Of a DNA stretch of 64,000 nt, positions 38,338-50,842 are shown piece after piece. Made by a program: the position numbers and the translations under genes. The DNA is from Plasmodium brasilianum (taxonomy: Eukaryota > Apicomplexa > Aconoidasida > Haemosporida > Plasmodiidae), in the NCBI RefSeq assembly GCF_023973825.1, contig NC_090116.1:789501-853500 (forward strand), in the 5' to 3' direction. The stretch's first letter is position 1. Each line of letters starts with the position of its first letter. The notes beneath the pieces were generated by a model. The model was not told the DNA's origin. It ran no database searches and saw only the letters and a program-made list of their open reading frames with translations.

Positions 38338-40158
38338 TCACACCAAGGGGTCATCTTCCTTAATATCGTCATTTTCGAACGAAGAGGCTTCACTAAGGGT
38401 ATCCGTGCTTATCTTAATTTTTTTGTTCATTTGTTCATTTTTTAATTTTTTTGCTACATTAACTATTAATGTAGAAGGTTTATATTTCGCTTCATTGATC
38501 CACGCTCTACAAAAGGAAAAAAGAAAGAAAAAAGTAAAGAAGTAAAAATAAAAGAAGTAAAAATAAAAGAAGTAAAAATAAAAGAAGTAAAAATAAAAAA
38601 AGTAAAAATAAAAAAAGTAAAAATAGAAAGAGTAAAAATAGAAAGAGTAAAAATAGAAAGAGTAAAAATAGAAAGAGTAAAAATAAAGAGTAAATGAGTG
38701 AAAATAAAAAAAAAAAAAATTTTTTTACACATTTTAATATATCATTTCTCTATATATTTTTAAACATCTTTTTGTTAAGTGCAAAAGGTATTCATATGAG
38801 AAGTCTGTGGCTTTGCTTAAGGATTTATTTTGTTCTATTTTTCACTACTTAAAATCAGCTTCTTTCAACTTTGAATAAGAATGATCATCCTCGACAATTT
38901 CTAGTCTCCCTTTCCCTAAGGGGACTGTAGATATTAATTCATCGCAAACACTCATGGGTGTTGTGGTATCCTTAGATCCATTGACAATTATTACATATGG
39001 AAATGTAGATAAATCAGTTTCTAGATTATGTGTAAATTTTTGAAACGTTTTAACAGAGGGAGATACAAGGATCTACCAAAAAAAAAAAAAAAAAGAAAAG
39101 TAAAATAATGAAAAAGATGAAATATAATGAAATAATATCATGGGGAATATGGTGCATGCGCAAGCGTGTGTGTCAACTAAAAAAATTTATATCTTTTTTT
39201 TTTTTTTTTTTTATTCTAACCAGAGGCTTTTTCCCATTTCTATAATTAAGATTCATAGCTACAACAGCTCCAAAATAAATTCCAACAACAACATCAGGAT
39301 CATACATTAGTACTTTTTGCTCTGCTTGTTTTATTGATTTTTTCATAATATAATAAAGAATAAGATGGGACCCAATAAAATATATAACTATTATTATAAT
39401 AACCTGCGTATAACATTTAATGCATGCAAAAATTTGTTAAAGTGATTTTTTTTTGCTTATGTGTGTATATATCTATATCTATCTATATATATATAGATAG
39501 ATACAGACATAGATACAGACATAGATATAGACATAGATACAGACATAGATATAGACATAGATACAGACATAGATATAGATATATATTATATATGTTTAAT
39601 TTAATGGCTTATTCGTTGCATATTCATGTAAATGTTTGTCCATTCGCATATATGCTCATTTGTCAGAATATTCATTCGTTTATCTATTTATTTTTCTTTT
39701 GCCCCGTGTTACCGATAAGATAATGGTTGTCACAAAAAAAATAAGATCCGAGAATTGGTAGGAAACATAAATGTTAAATAACATAACACATACTACAAAC
39801 AAAAGGAATATTAAAAACGAGCTAATGCTGCGCTTTTGGTTTATACCGGCTATCATTAAATTTTTTTTTCCAACAGCTTTTTCAATTAATTTTTTCTTCT
39901 TGCTTTCTCCAAAAGCGTGAAACCTATTGAGAAAATAAAAAAATATAACAGAGAAGACTATATATTTTAAAGTTACTCGTATATTATGATAAGATATGTA
40001 CACTCTTTATGCTGGAAAACAATAAATAAAAAGAGAGGTTAAAAAAATAAGAAGCAAAATAAAAAAAACAAAAAACAAAAGTATCATATTTGTAGTGGAA
40101 AAATTAGCCTGATATTTTATTACCCATGTATGTATAATATCTTTATACTTTCTTTCAT
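38338..40158 (-). CDS. Alpha/beta-hydrolase-like membrane protein A
   Basis: Five exons with joining phases: 40158-40124, 39923-39713, 39403-39221, 39072-38849, 38506-38338; 273 residues. The protein starts KILYIHGFHAFGESKK, the first strand and oxyanion-type loop of small alpha/beta hydrolases. Two hydrophobic helices (about 46-65 and 72-101) then interrupt the fold. The nucleophile elbow position reads G123-I-Y125-F-G127, so the GxSxG serine is replaced by tyrosine. Further on are the strand FPYVIIVNGSKD with the catalytic-type Asp178, and IVEDDH with His207. The tail (after WINEAKY) is charged and contains no further domain. It is homologous along its whole length to the gene at 43949-45097. 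It is probably a membrane-anchored, catalytically impaired hydrolase-fold protein; substrate unknown. Confidence 0.7.
38535..38695. repeat. 14-bp minisatellite in last intron of hydrolase-like A
   Basis: About eleven copies of agtaaaaataaaag or agtaaaaatagaaag in the last intron (38507-38848) of the gene on the minus strand. Confidence 0.8.
39483..39580. repeat. 12-bp minisatellite (agacatagatac)
   Basis: About eight copies of agacatagatac/agacatagatat inside the second intron of the hydrolase-like gene A. A TGCATGCA octamer lies close by at 39421-39428. Confidence 0.8.
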
Positions 40159-41499
40159 TTTTTGTGCATATGTCTATCTATCTATATATACATATGTGTA
40201 TATGTGTATATGTGTATATGTATTTGTGTACATATATATATATATATATATATGACTGCGTGTGTGTGTGTGAAAAAATGGTGTTAATTTTCTCTATCAC
40301 AGTAAGTGGCTCTTAAAAAATGACGCAGAATGAAATTAGATGAGGAAATAATAAATGTCAACTTATTTTCTTTAGCTCCTTTTCAAATGGAAACTTTTTT
40401 AATTAAGGAGAGCTAGCTTTTTTAAAATGAAAAATGGTTAATAATTAAAACAAAAAACGAAGAAACAAAAATAAAAAAAAAGATAAGTAATAAGGGAATA
40501 TATTTTTATACCCTTAAATAAAAATTTTTTTTAACAGATATTGTATGAATTATAAGGAAAATTTTTGTGTGGTTAAAAATCATTTTGCTATAAAATATAT
40601 TCTAGTGAAAATAATATTCATTTAATAATCGAAAAAAAAAATATACTAAAAAAAAAAAAGAAAAAAGAAAGAGCTACACGAATTAAACTTTTGTTAAGTT
40701 AATAGCTTATAACATCCATTGTCTTATTTCCCTTTTTCCCCATTGTATACATTAAATACATTTACCAGTGAACGTATTCTTTTGTTATGTTCTGTTTAGT
40801 CTGTCTATTTGTTTATTTATTTGTTTGTTTGTTTATTTGTTTGTTCATTTGTTTGTTCATTTGTTTGTTTATTTGTTTATTTATTTTTTTGTTTATTTTT
40901 TCCTTTTTTATTTTTATGTTGATATTACAATTATGAAAATAATGATTGCTCAACACCTTTTTGGTTAGTTGCAAATTTTTTGTACATAATTTTTTTTTTT
41001 TTTTTTGGTAATACAAAATAAACAATTTGTTTTTATAATAGTTATACATTAATTATATTATTGCATGTTCATTTTTATTTTTGTTCATAATTTTATTTAT
41101 GATACTTTTAATGTGTATCACTTTTTAATATGAATGTTCATAAATATTTTGCTGCTCTTTTTTTTTATTCTACATGAATGAAAACTTTAAAACGCTCTTT
41201 TTTATTCCACGTTCATAAAAAAAAAAAAAAAAAAAAAAAGTAAAAGTAAAAGCAAAAGTAACAGTTGCTGTCTAACTTTTAAATTTCGATAACTCAATTA
41301 TCTAAACTGTATTAAAGCGTAAACAAAATTTATTAAAAAATAGGAGAAAATAAATTACCGCGAAGGAAAAAAAAAGGGGATAACTGCTTCTATCGTTACT
41401 ATAAGTTTCGCATTAAGCGCTAATTGCCATAAAGTAATTTTTATTTGGCGTGTAATTGGTCACTACAATGTTTCTATATTATATATAAAAGATAAATAA

Positions 41500-41539
<40 letters not shown>

Positions 41540-43948
41540 ACCTTCATATGTGTGTGTTCGAATTTAAACGCGAACTATTGTTGATGTTACGAAACAATTT
41601 TGTGTGATCCAGTGTAGGTCCACGTATGCACCTAGCAGAAACACACAATGAATAGTTGCCTGGTCAGGTAAAATATTTTTACAGCTATACATGTATATGT
41701 ATATATAAATATATATTTATATATTCATATGTGCGTGCGTTTATTTTATTTATTTATTTTTTTTTTTAGATGGCCAATTAACCTTTTAATTATTCAAGAA
41801 CGGTGCTTTAAAATGATATTAATTCTGAGTGGGGTATTTTAAAATAGTTCATTATTTATATTATGAATTATTTTAAAAGTTGCAGAAAAATTATACATAC
41901 TTTGTCGAATTAAATATGCTTTAAAAAATTTTTTATTATTTCTTTCATTATTATTTCTTCCTGACTTGTTAATAAAATATATATATGTTCAAGTAGGGAA
42001 TATTTATTTTTATTTATTTAAATTAAGAATGATAAAAATTACTTCTACTTCTAAATATAAATTTTAAGCAAAAAAAGGGTGTGCTGCATAATTTCTAATA
42101 TACGAATAATAAAAAGAGAAATATAAAAAATAAAGTAAAAGTATAATTAAATTGTAAATTTAAGTATACTGTGGATTTGTAAAGTTAATTCATTAAAAAA
42201 TTTGGACTCCTATAAATTCCAATCAATTTTGAGAACAGTTTCGTTTGTTTGTACTGAAGAGTAATGTATGTTTTTTTAACGACTCATAAACTTATGTTTT
42301 CATTTATTATTTTATATTTTTTTTTATTTTTTTTCAAATTGCTTGCTTCAAGGCTTCATAAGAAGAAAGATTCAGAGAAAAGAAGTCTATATTATAAGTA
42401 AAAATAAACTTAAAAAGTAATTGAATAACTTCAACAAAATTAATGTCGTCTTAACATTTGAGCCTACTCGTTTAGCAGTTCATTGAGAATTTTTTCAAAA
42501 TGTGTATGTTGACTTTGGACACTATGTTTAATTTATTCTTCCTTACATTTATTTATTCATTCATTCGTTCGTTCGTTCGTTCGTTTATTCATTCATTCAT
42601 TCATTCATTCATTCATTCATTTTTTTTTTTTTTTTAATGTGTAACATTTTTTAAAAGGATTAAAGCATCAATTATTTAAAACTTTTTTCCTCCTATATAT
42701 TAACATATTACAATATTATTATTAAAATAAAATTATTTTATTTCTTAAAAATTTGTTTAATAGTAAAAATAACACTGTTTTTTTATAGCAAAGCCACAGC
42801 ATGAAAATGTATGGAAATGTGTACAGCAAAAGAAATTAAATAAAAAGGAGAATTTTGGAAAATAGATGAAAAAAGGGAAAAAAAAAAAAGTCTGAACTGT
42901 TCTATTTCTACTATTAACAAAAATATATAGTGGAAGTATTTTGACGTAAACAATTGTTCAAATGAGCATACTCTATTTTAAAATCAAATGAAGTTGCTTA
43001 AGTTGCTTAATGCGGTGAAACAATTCCTGCTTTATTTTATTTTATTTTATTTATTTATTTTTTTTTTTGCATGCAAAAAAGCACAGAATAAAATACCTTA
43101 ATAAAATGTTAAATGAAAAAAAAAAAAAAAAAAGTGGTCTGACAACCTCCAGTATAATAAAATATTTTACGGAGTGTCTACTCTTATATCAGTTTATTTT
43201 TTTTTTTGTTTAAGAGGTGCACGTAAAAAACTTTGGGAGCTTTCAAATGACATTAAAAATAAGAAAACGAAAAAGCAAAAAAACACGACAAAACAAGACA
43301 AAACAGGACAAAACAGGACAAAACAAAACAAAATTATTTTCTTCATTTGCATATTTAAGTTGTAATTTTTTTAAGATTTAATAATTTTAATATATTTTGC
43401 TTCATACAATTGCATGGAAATATACGTGTATAACTTCCTTTTTTTTTGGAAATTACAAACTGATATGGTAAATGTGTAAATAAGACTGAAATGTAGAAGT
43501 ACGATTCGGTTATTTCTTTTGAATATATATAGTACATTAAGTATTTTTCATAATATGCACTTATGTACATATATATGTCTATATGTATATTTATTTATCT
43601 GCTTATTAATTCAGAAATTTTTTTTCTTGAATTTTTTTTTTTTTTTTCATTTTTACCTTGCTTGTACATAAACTATTATTGATAGCTGTATGTTTTACCA
43701 ATTTGGTTATGTAATTAATATTGTGATATATTCCAAATATTTTTTTGTCATCTGGAATTTTTATTTAATTATTTTTTCTTTAAGTTGAGTTAAAAATGAA
43801 CCATATTTAAATAGGAAACAAAGAATTATACATGAGTATGTGCATACGTATGTAGTATATATATATACGTACATGTATATATGCACATTTGAATATGTAA
43901 ATATATGTACTTAAAAAATACTCCCATTAGTCACTTTTGTACCAAAAT
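40159..43948. other. Divergent intergenic region between the two hydrolase-like genes
   Basis: About 3.8 kb between head-to-head start codons of the two related genes, unusually long for this genome. It holds a (tttgtttgttca) repeat at about 40800-40880, (TA)n at 41500-41535, an (attc)n tract at about 42552-42620, a TGCATGCA octamer at 43068-43075 and a small candidate spliced frame at 41648-41842. A short plus-strand frame at 43174-43365 is low-complexity (KQDKTGQNRTKQNK) and is not called. Confidence 0.5.
41648..41842 (+). CDS. Candidate 30-residue spliced reading frame
   Basis: An ATG at 41648 opens a 20-base exon ending in a good donor (GTCAG|GTAAAA); a strong acceptor (long poly-T then TTTAG) at 41768-41769 starts a second exon 41770-41842. 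The phases join to encode MNSCLVRWPINLLIIQERC followed by FKMILILSGVF. The two pieces and about 80 bases before them are visibly richer in G+C than their surroundings. I do not recognise the peptide. It may instead be a non-coding spliced leader exon of the neighbouring plus-strand gene at 43949. Confidence 0.22.
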
Positions 43949-45097
43949 ATGGAGGCAATAAAAATTCTGTATCTTCATATATATGAAGATGTGAAAACAA
44001 ACAAAATTCGAAAGTTGTTAGAAGATGAATATGGAAAAGACAACGTAATATCGTCTAAAGATAAGTCTAAGGCATTGGATATATTCATTTTAATTTTTAT
44101 ATATGTTTTGTGTATGTGTTGTATTGTTTTTGTATTTTACATCTTAAGTAGAACAACTGAATATGCATACATATTAATACTTCCTGGTGTCCTTTTTACA
44201 ATGACTGTTTTTTTCATTGGATCAATAATCATATATGAGGTGCTTTATCGTAGGTGTTTAAAAAAAGCTAATAAGTTGTTTGAGAAATATAAGCCTAATG
44301 TGATTGTTGCTTATCAGTTTGGGTGCATTTTAGCTATGCACCTGACAGGACCAAGAGTGCCCATGGTACTTAAATTAAAAAGAAAGCGGTGTATATGTAT
44401 ACATACATATGCGTACATACATATACATATATATACTTACATATACATATATATACATACATATACATATATATACATACATATACATACATATACATAT
44501 ATATACATATATATACATATACATATGTATACACAATATCAAGAAGAGCCAATAAGTACGAATATCATAAGTGAATGTAAATTGTGCCCTGTTTAATATG
44601 AAAGATGTTGTTACGTGCATATTATTTAAAGTTTAATAAATAACAAACGATATTCCTTTTTTTTCTCTTTTATTTTGTCCTTTACTTTGTCCTATGCTTC
44701 CTCCTTTGCGTTAATTTTCATTCTACCCTTTTTCCCAATTCGTTTAAACAACTTTTCGGTTTCAACTTTTCAGCTGCTAATATCGCCAGTTCAGGAAAAT
44801 TTATTTTCAAAAAGAATACGAAATGAAGTAAACATATCTGATTTCCCTTACATAATATTTGTTCACTCAACTACGGACCGAAAAAGAAATTTGAGTAAAT
44901 CTTTAGATTTAATTGAATCGTTAGATAAACGAAAGTATAGGGTTGAAATAGTAAATGATGACTTTGGCTTAGAATTAATAAGCAACTCGGATTACAAAAA
45001 TTGGGTTGATGAAGTTTATGCTCAGACTAAAGGGGATTTAAAACGAGCATCAAAAAGTGGTAGTACCATTGACGAGTCTTTGTTCGCAAATGCATAG
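43949..45097 (+). CDS. Alpha/beta-hydrolase-like membrane protein B
   Basis: Two exons, 43949-44365 and 44774-45097, joined in phase 0; 246 residues. The start is the first ATG of the frame ([14 protein letters not shown]). It aligns end to end with the gene at 38338-40158: the same first strand, the same pair of internal membrane helices (about 45-66 and 73-99), the same elbow region (A121-Y-Q123-F-G125), the same intron position before LLISPVQ, and the same end motif ([10 protein letters not shown] against DFKAWINEAKY). The nucleophile is Gln, the HG of the first loop is HI, Asp174 is kept, and the catalytic His is Phe203. All signs point to a hydrolase fold without activity. It might act as a partner of protein A; that is inference. 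The intron carries (catata)n. Confidence 0.78.
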
Positions 45098-45765
45098 TTC
45101 GCCTGTACGCGCAAAAGTATATAGTGCAATAAAAATGTGGTTACTTCCTTTTAAGGGTCGTGAGATGAAGTTTTGAATAATTTTCGAGACAGCTAGCAGC
45201 TTAATGTTTGGACATCCATTCTCTCACCATTCACTCGTGTATTTGTTTGTTTGTGTCCTTTGTGTGCCCAATTGCTTATTCATATGTGCGTACCTGTTCA
45301 TACATCTCCTTGCCTTATGAATCCCTTATCTCTGTTTTTACCTCTGTTTTTATGCCTATGATGATATATATCAAAGGAGCAAAGTAGGGCAACGAAATGA
45401 TGAAGAGACAAAAAATAAACATTATTATTTTATTTTTTTTCCTTTTCTTTTTTTTGTTTTTAACTTCCAAAAAATTGCGAAGAAATAATTTTAAAATTGA
45501 TTAATCATTGCTTAAGCTCGTTTCACATATGTATGCATTCGCATGTTCATACACACTTACATGTGCATTACTTTTTTTTCTTTTTTAAAATTTTACAACA
45601 CCATTTTTGAAATTTAAAATAGGAATTGTACACACTGTCTAATAGATTGTGTTCATTTTGTTCTAAAGAAATAAAGTCCGCACTAATGGGATGAAGAAAA
45701 AAAAAAAAAAATTATACTATTCACTAGCAATATGTAAAATGTACAATTTATCCAATTTACAGTTT

Positions 45766-45799
<34 letters not shown>

Positions 45800-46311
45800 A
45801 TTAAAAATGACATTTAATTGGTTTATACAAATAAAAGCTTCTATATTTGCCTCTTTAATTTTTTGAATAATTATTTCTTCATTACTGCGAATAAGCATAA
45901 GCCAATTTTATGCAGTTAATTTTAAAAAGTTGTGTGCTGCGCAGGAACATAGATACGATATATCTGAGCCTGCTTTAATATTGCGCACAAAAACATAATT
46001 CATTTATTACTATTTTTATTATTTTAACTATAAAGAGGTATATAATAGTGTTTAATAGTTGTATAAATTTTACAGCAAGGTAACATAGTACACATAGGTG
46101 TTCCTAAAATTATAGCTTTTTATATATTATTTGTGTCAGAAATGGAAAGAAATGATTTGTTCATATTACGAAAAAGAAAAACGCCAAATTGAATGAAAAA
46201 ATTTTCCATTCACGTGAAATTAGTAAAAATAGAGGATATGACTAAAATGGGAGAACGGGGCACACAACATTGTGCATACAATTTAATGCGTATATGTATA
46301 TATTTTCAGTA

Positions 46312-46345
<34 letters not shown>

Positions 46346-47021
46346 ATATGTATGTATATATGTATGTATATATGTATGTATATATGTATGTATATATGTA
46401 TGTATATATGTATGTATATATGTATGTATATATGTATGTATGTATATATGTATGTATGTATATATGTATGTATATATGTATGTATATATGTATGTATGTA
46501 TGTACCTGACTCATTTTCATTATATAATTACGCAAACGAGAGTATACTGTTGGGGAGTAGGACCGTAGATCGCTGTGCAACGATAAAACGTTTCTTCATC
46601 TCGTACTCTTACTCTTACCCCTTCTCATATTCACATAATGTTTTTTAAATTTAACCCATGCTAATTTTAGTTTCCTAAAAGTATATCTTTCCTTCCTTTA
46701 CCATTCCAGTTCTTTTAATATCGAATATTTTTTTTTTTTTTTTTTTTTAATTTCACATTTTTGCTATATATTAAGAGTAAATTTATAATGTATACCTGTA
46801 TAGCAATTATATTTATGCAAAAAAGAATGAAGTAAAATAAAGCAAAAGAAAAATATGGTAGAATAAGGCAAAATCTAGCAGAAAAAAGAAAATAGAGAAA
46901 AATAAAGCAGACTATAGCATAATTTAGCTAAATAAACAAAATAAAGTGGTACTGCGCAGGATAAAAAGATATAATTTTTTTTTTTTTTTTTTTTTTTTTT
47001 TCTTTTTCAACTAACTTCGAA
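45098..47021. other. Intergenic with 12-bp TATATGTATGTA array
   Basis: No gene seen. Features are poly-A/T runs, including about 33 T at 45763-45795, and a (tatatgtatgta)n array at about 46310-46505 giving spurious [12 protein letters not shown] frames in all three plus frames. The end of the region is a T-rich tract just before the start codon at 47022. Confidence 0.5.
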
Positions 47022-47615
47022 ATGGTTGAGATAAGATTAAAAACGCAGAACTCAAGTTGCGAGTTTAACTTAGACTTTAATGAGGTCAAACTGCCAAATG
47101 ATTTAAATATTTTAAAAGATTTAGAAAAAGAAGTGGAAAATTCTATTTATTATCTTAAAAGATCTAATGAGGAAATAAAAAAATATGATCCCGAAGGCAA
47201 GGATAACGATTTGTTCTTAGCATTAAATGAAAATAAATTTGCCTTGAGTAGAAAAGAAGAAAGGCTCAAGTTAATAAAAAGCAAAATACAGAATTTAGAA
47301 TGTACAAAAGATAATTCTAGTGATATAAAAAACAGTTTACTAAGTAGTAACCCTTTAAAAAGATTAAATGAAGAATCAGATACATCTGAGCTTTACGAAA
47401 ATGAGCATGACAAGGATGAGAAAAATAGTACTTCAGAGAAGGATAATATACAAGCAGATCATTTAAACGTTAACAAGGTAAGCAATCCAAATAGGCATCA
47501 AAATAAGGACTTCCCTAATGATAAGGATTATAACAGTGTAACAGTCCAGTGTACTGGGGGGGAAGAGGTGCAAGGGGCCAAAACTGTTGTAGAGGAAAGT
47601 GGTATATACTTGTAG
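47022..47615 (+). CDS. Small coiled-coil protein, conserved-looking
   Basis: Single exon of 197 residues starting MVEIRLKTQN right after a 24-T tract. Residues about 28-90 form a helical hairpin: LNILKDLEKEVENSIYYLKR, then SNEEIKKYDPEGKDNDLF, then LALNENKFALSRKEERLKL. The pattern of a leucine-rich helix, an SNEEI turn, an acidic stretch and a NEN...K..R helix recalls the Tma17/Adc17-type ribosome-associated proteasome assembly factors; that is a loose resemblance from memory. The second half is acidic, hydrophilic and poorly conserved in appearance. No membrane segment or signal. The closing codons are followed by (TA/TG)n DNA. Confidence 0.68.
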   Translation: MVEIRLKTQNSSCEFNLDFNEVKLPNDLNILKDLEKEVENSIYYLKRSNEEIKKYDPEGKDNDLFLALNENKFALSRKEERLKLIKSKIQNLECTKDNSSDIKNSLLSSNPLKRLNEESDTSELYENEHDKDEKNSTSEKDNIQADHLNVNKVSNPNRHQNKDFPNDKDYNSVTVQCTGGEEVQGAKTVVEESGIYL

Positions 47616-47771
47616 AAAATGTAACAGGGTGTACCCATGTGCATGCACGCATACGTATGCACATATAAATATATATCTATATGTGTGCATAATTGCGATG
47701 TTTACGGTATACCCCCTCTGTGCGCACTGTGTACAAAGCAGTCTGCATTGAATCTCGGTTTTTATATTTAT

Positions 47772-47846
<75 letters not shown>

Positions 47847-48452
47847 TCAAATTGCACTGCAATATTTCCATCCTCCTTTTTATAAAAGACAATGCGTATA
47901 AGATATTTCCCTTCGAACTGTAAGAAACCTGCATTTGTGTGGAGCCTTTTTTTTTATTTTAGTATAATACCATATATAAAACATTTTTCTCGTATAGTAA
48001 GCTAATTTTGTATATCCCTTCAATATAAAATGAGCTGTTGGGAGGTTGTGACAATTACTCTTTACATGATGAATACAGGCAGTTATCTTTCCAGTGCTCC
48101 GGGTTATTCAACAATCGACATGTTCCGTTACGATGCACTGTACTGTGCTATTTTTGCTTTTGCATTTATGTTTGCATTTTCGTTTGCATTTATGTCTGCT
48201 TTTTCATTTGCATTTATGTGTGCATTTTCGTTTGCATTTTCGTTTGCATTTTCGTTTGCATTTTCGTTTGCATTTTCGTTTGCATTTTCGTTTGCATTTT
48301 CGTTTGCATTTATGTTTGCATTTTCATTTGCATTTATGTGTGCATTTTCGTTTGCATTTTTTTTTTTTTTTTTTTTTAATTAATACATCCCTTTTACTTC
48401 AAAAGGAGTCGAAATGATTTTCCAAAATTTTTGAGTTACAAAAGTTTGCCAT
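47616..48452. other. Convergent intergenic region with 12-bp minisatellite
   Basis: Between two stop codons on opposite strands. Holds (TAAA)n and (TA)n at about 47772-47842 and a 12-bp array at about 48150-48360 (gcattttcgttt). The open frames over the array (FAFSFAF, CIFVCIF, LHFRLHF) come only from its period. No exon called. Confidence 0.5.
48150..48360. repeat. 12-bp minisatellite (tttgcattttcg)
   Basis: About seventeen copies of a 12-base unit with two variants (tcg and tatg/tct), ending in a poly-T tract of about 20. It is open in all three plus frames. Confidence 0.9.
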
Positions 48453-48693
48453 TTAAAACATGACATCGAAAAACATTGTTAAGAAAGTGTATGATATATA
48501 ACATTGCAAAAAAAAGTATAACACTTCAAATGCTAAAACGAAGGAAAAGAAAAAAGCAAAAACACCACTTGTCATCGTTGCAAGGATTAATTTCATGAGT
48601 TCCCCGAAAACGCAGAAGGCCATAAGCGGTCGGACAGCCTGAAAAAAAAAAAAAAAAAAAAAAAAATATGAACACACATACAAACACATACCC

Positions 48694-48736
<43 letters not shown>

Positions 48737-49231
48737 ATATATATGTATACACGTAAGGTCATATGTACATATTTACATGAACTGTTCAGAACGTGCGCGA
48801 AAACGGATGTACACGTGTGGCTCATTTTTATGTACACACATGATTACACATATTAGTGCAAACATTTTGCTCACTTTAAGAGCATTATGCATAAAACCTG
48901 AAAGGTAGTTCTGGCCATGTAAATAAAAAAAAATCGATAGCTTAGAATATATTTGATGGCAAATTTGGACATATCGACAATGTTGACATAATGATTTAAG
49001 GATGGTAAACTTTTAACTAAATTTAAGGGTGTTATATCCTTTTTTATTCTTTCATTGTAATATCTGTAAGAGTCCTTTTTATCATCTATAATTGATTTGT
49101 CCATTTTTTTGGATGTCATATGATATCTCCTCGATAGGCAGCTTAAGACCTACGTCCAAATGGGTTTGAGGAAATGAAAAAGGTTAACAGACTATGGTTG
49201 AAAAATCCATGCACGGGCATACATACATATG

Positions 49232-49278
<47 letters not shown>

Positions 49279-49654
49279 ACGCATTCACGTACGTACGTAT
49301 GTATCACGTGGGTATGTGCGCGTGTATGCATTCACGTATGAAGGTATATATCAACCGAATAAACCCTTTTACTCATTTATTTATTTTATTTTATTTTTTT
49401 TTTTTGACATTCTTGAAATGCGCTTTTTCTCACAGATGAATAGCATTTGTAGGTATCCAAAAAGTAAAGATTGCTCCTCCATATATATGGGCTAACCCTA
49501 AAGTTTAATTGTAAAAGAAGGGAAAGAATGGTAAAATAAAATAAAGTAAAACAAATTATTGATGAGGGACGGGAGAGGGGGGAGATTTGCATTATCCTTG
49601 TCATTTCATTTTTATATACCCTTCAGTTAATTTTCCGAAAACCTTTCCACTCAT
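48453..49654 (-). CDS. Conserved-looking small membrane protein, four exons
   Basis: Exons 49654-49620, 49497-49434, 49149-48898 and 48638-48453 join in phase to give 178 residues beginning MSGKVFGKLTEGVSPYIWRS. The N-terminal third is soluble (YFLDTYKCYSSVLSCLSRRY); a basic/acidic stretch follows (KKMDKSIIDDKKDSYRYY), then LNHYVNIVDMSKFAIKYIL. The last exon encodes two strongly hydrophobic helices (MAFCVFGELMKLILATMTSG and FAFFFSFVLAFEVLYFFL), ending TFLTMFFDVMF. No signal peptide. I do not recognise the family; a mitochondrial or ER membrane protein is possible. Splice sites are typical (GTATAT/TTTAG, GTGAGA/CGTAG, GTTTTA/TTCAG), and introns carry (TA)n and poly-A runs. Confidence 0.72.
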
Positions 49655-49878
49655 TTTGCTGTTGAATTTAAGGAGTTTTTCATGTTACACGTTTATCCTC
49701 TCGTACATCCGCTTGTTTATCAATTTACACTTTTTTAATATAATTCTTTTATTTTATAACATACAAGAAAAAAAAAAAAAAAAAAAATAATATATACCGA
49801 AATTTATAATTCATAAAAAAAGGTGTACATAATATATATATGTATTATTTACGTATGTATATTTGCTGTGCACATTAT

Positions 49879-50807
49879 TTATAACAAATGCGTAACGCTA
49901 AATTTATCAGATGAAGTATCTTCTTGATTTGGGTCAAAGTTATCCTCTATGTGCAAATGCACAATTTAAAAAAAAAGATACGTTCGTTCGAAATAGATTT
50001 ATATTAACATAAAAATGAACAGAAATATTGCAATATAAAAATGATTCAATAAAAAGAAAAAAAGAAAAAAAAAGAAAAAAAAAAGGAAAAAAAAAAGGAA
50101 AAACCAAATAGCAAAAGGTAGTACCAAAGGGCATTATCAAACGGAATTGCCAAACGGAATTGCCAAACGGAAATACCAAAAACGTCTTATATGAACGACG
50201 TAATACCATCCCTTTTTAAGCCCTCAAAAAATAATACGTAAATAAAAGCTTTAAAGGGTTGTATAATATAATAATAACTACAGCATCCAAAAATTTAAAA
50301 ACGTTAAATCGTTAACTCCAAAAATGAAGTAGAGAAGTAGAGAAGTAGAGAAGTAGAGAAGTAGAGAAGTGAAGAAGTGAAGAAATGAAGAAATGAAGAA
50401 ATTAAGAAAGGAAGAAATGAAGAAAGGAAAAAAAAAAAAAAAAAAAAAAAAAAAGTTCAAAAATTGAAAGGCAATTTTTATTAGTATATACACCTGAACA
50501 AACACAAGGACAAAATACCTGTTTTGTTGAACTGCAAAAAAAAAAAAAAAAAAAAAAAAAAATGGAAAAAACGGCAAAAATGGAAAAAATGACGAATAGC
50601 GAATAACAAATAATGAATAATGAATAATGACAAAAGGACAGAAGATGCAAAGGAGCTAATAAAATGGAATAAAAAAAAAAAAAAAAAATAAATAAGACGA
50701 TACAAATAAGCTAGTTATAATAAAAGAACAACTAATGAATGCAAGTAAAAATCAATACAACATTTTAGAAGGAACGAATGAGGGTTCTTAATATGTTAAT
50801 GAATAAG

Positions 50808-50842
<35 letters not shown>

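Noticed and set aside
40022..40088. Hydrophobic minus-strand frame starting MILLFFVFF as first exon of hydrolase-like A
   Set aside because: It is the poly-T part of the first intron; the exon at 40158-40124 gives KILYIHG and joins in phase with exon 2, matching the paralogue.
46242..46648. Long frames of MYVCIYVC type on both strands
   Set aside because: All come from a 12-bp TATATGTATGTA array whose length is divisible by three.
48030..48417. Three overlapping plus-strand frames of about 110 codons
   Set aside because: A 12-bp minisatellite keeps all three frames open; composition is pure repeat (Phe/Ala, Cys/Ile, Leu/His).
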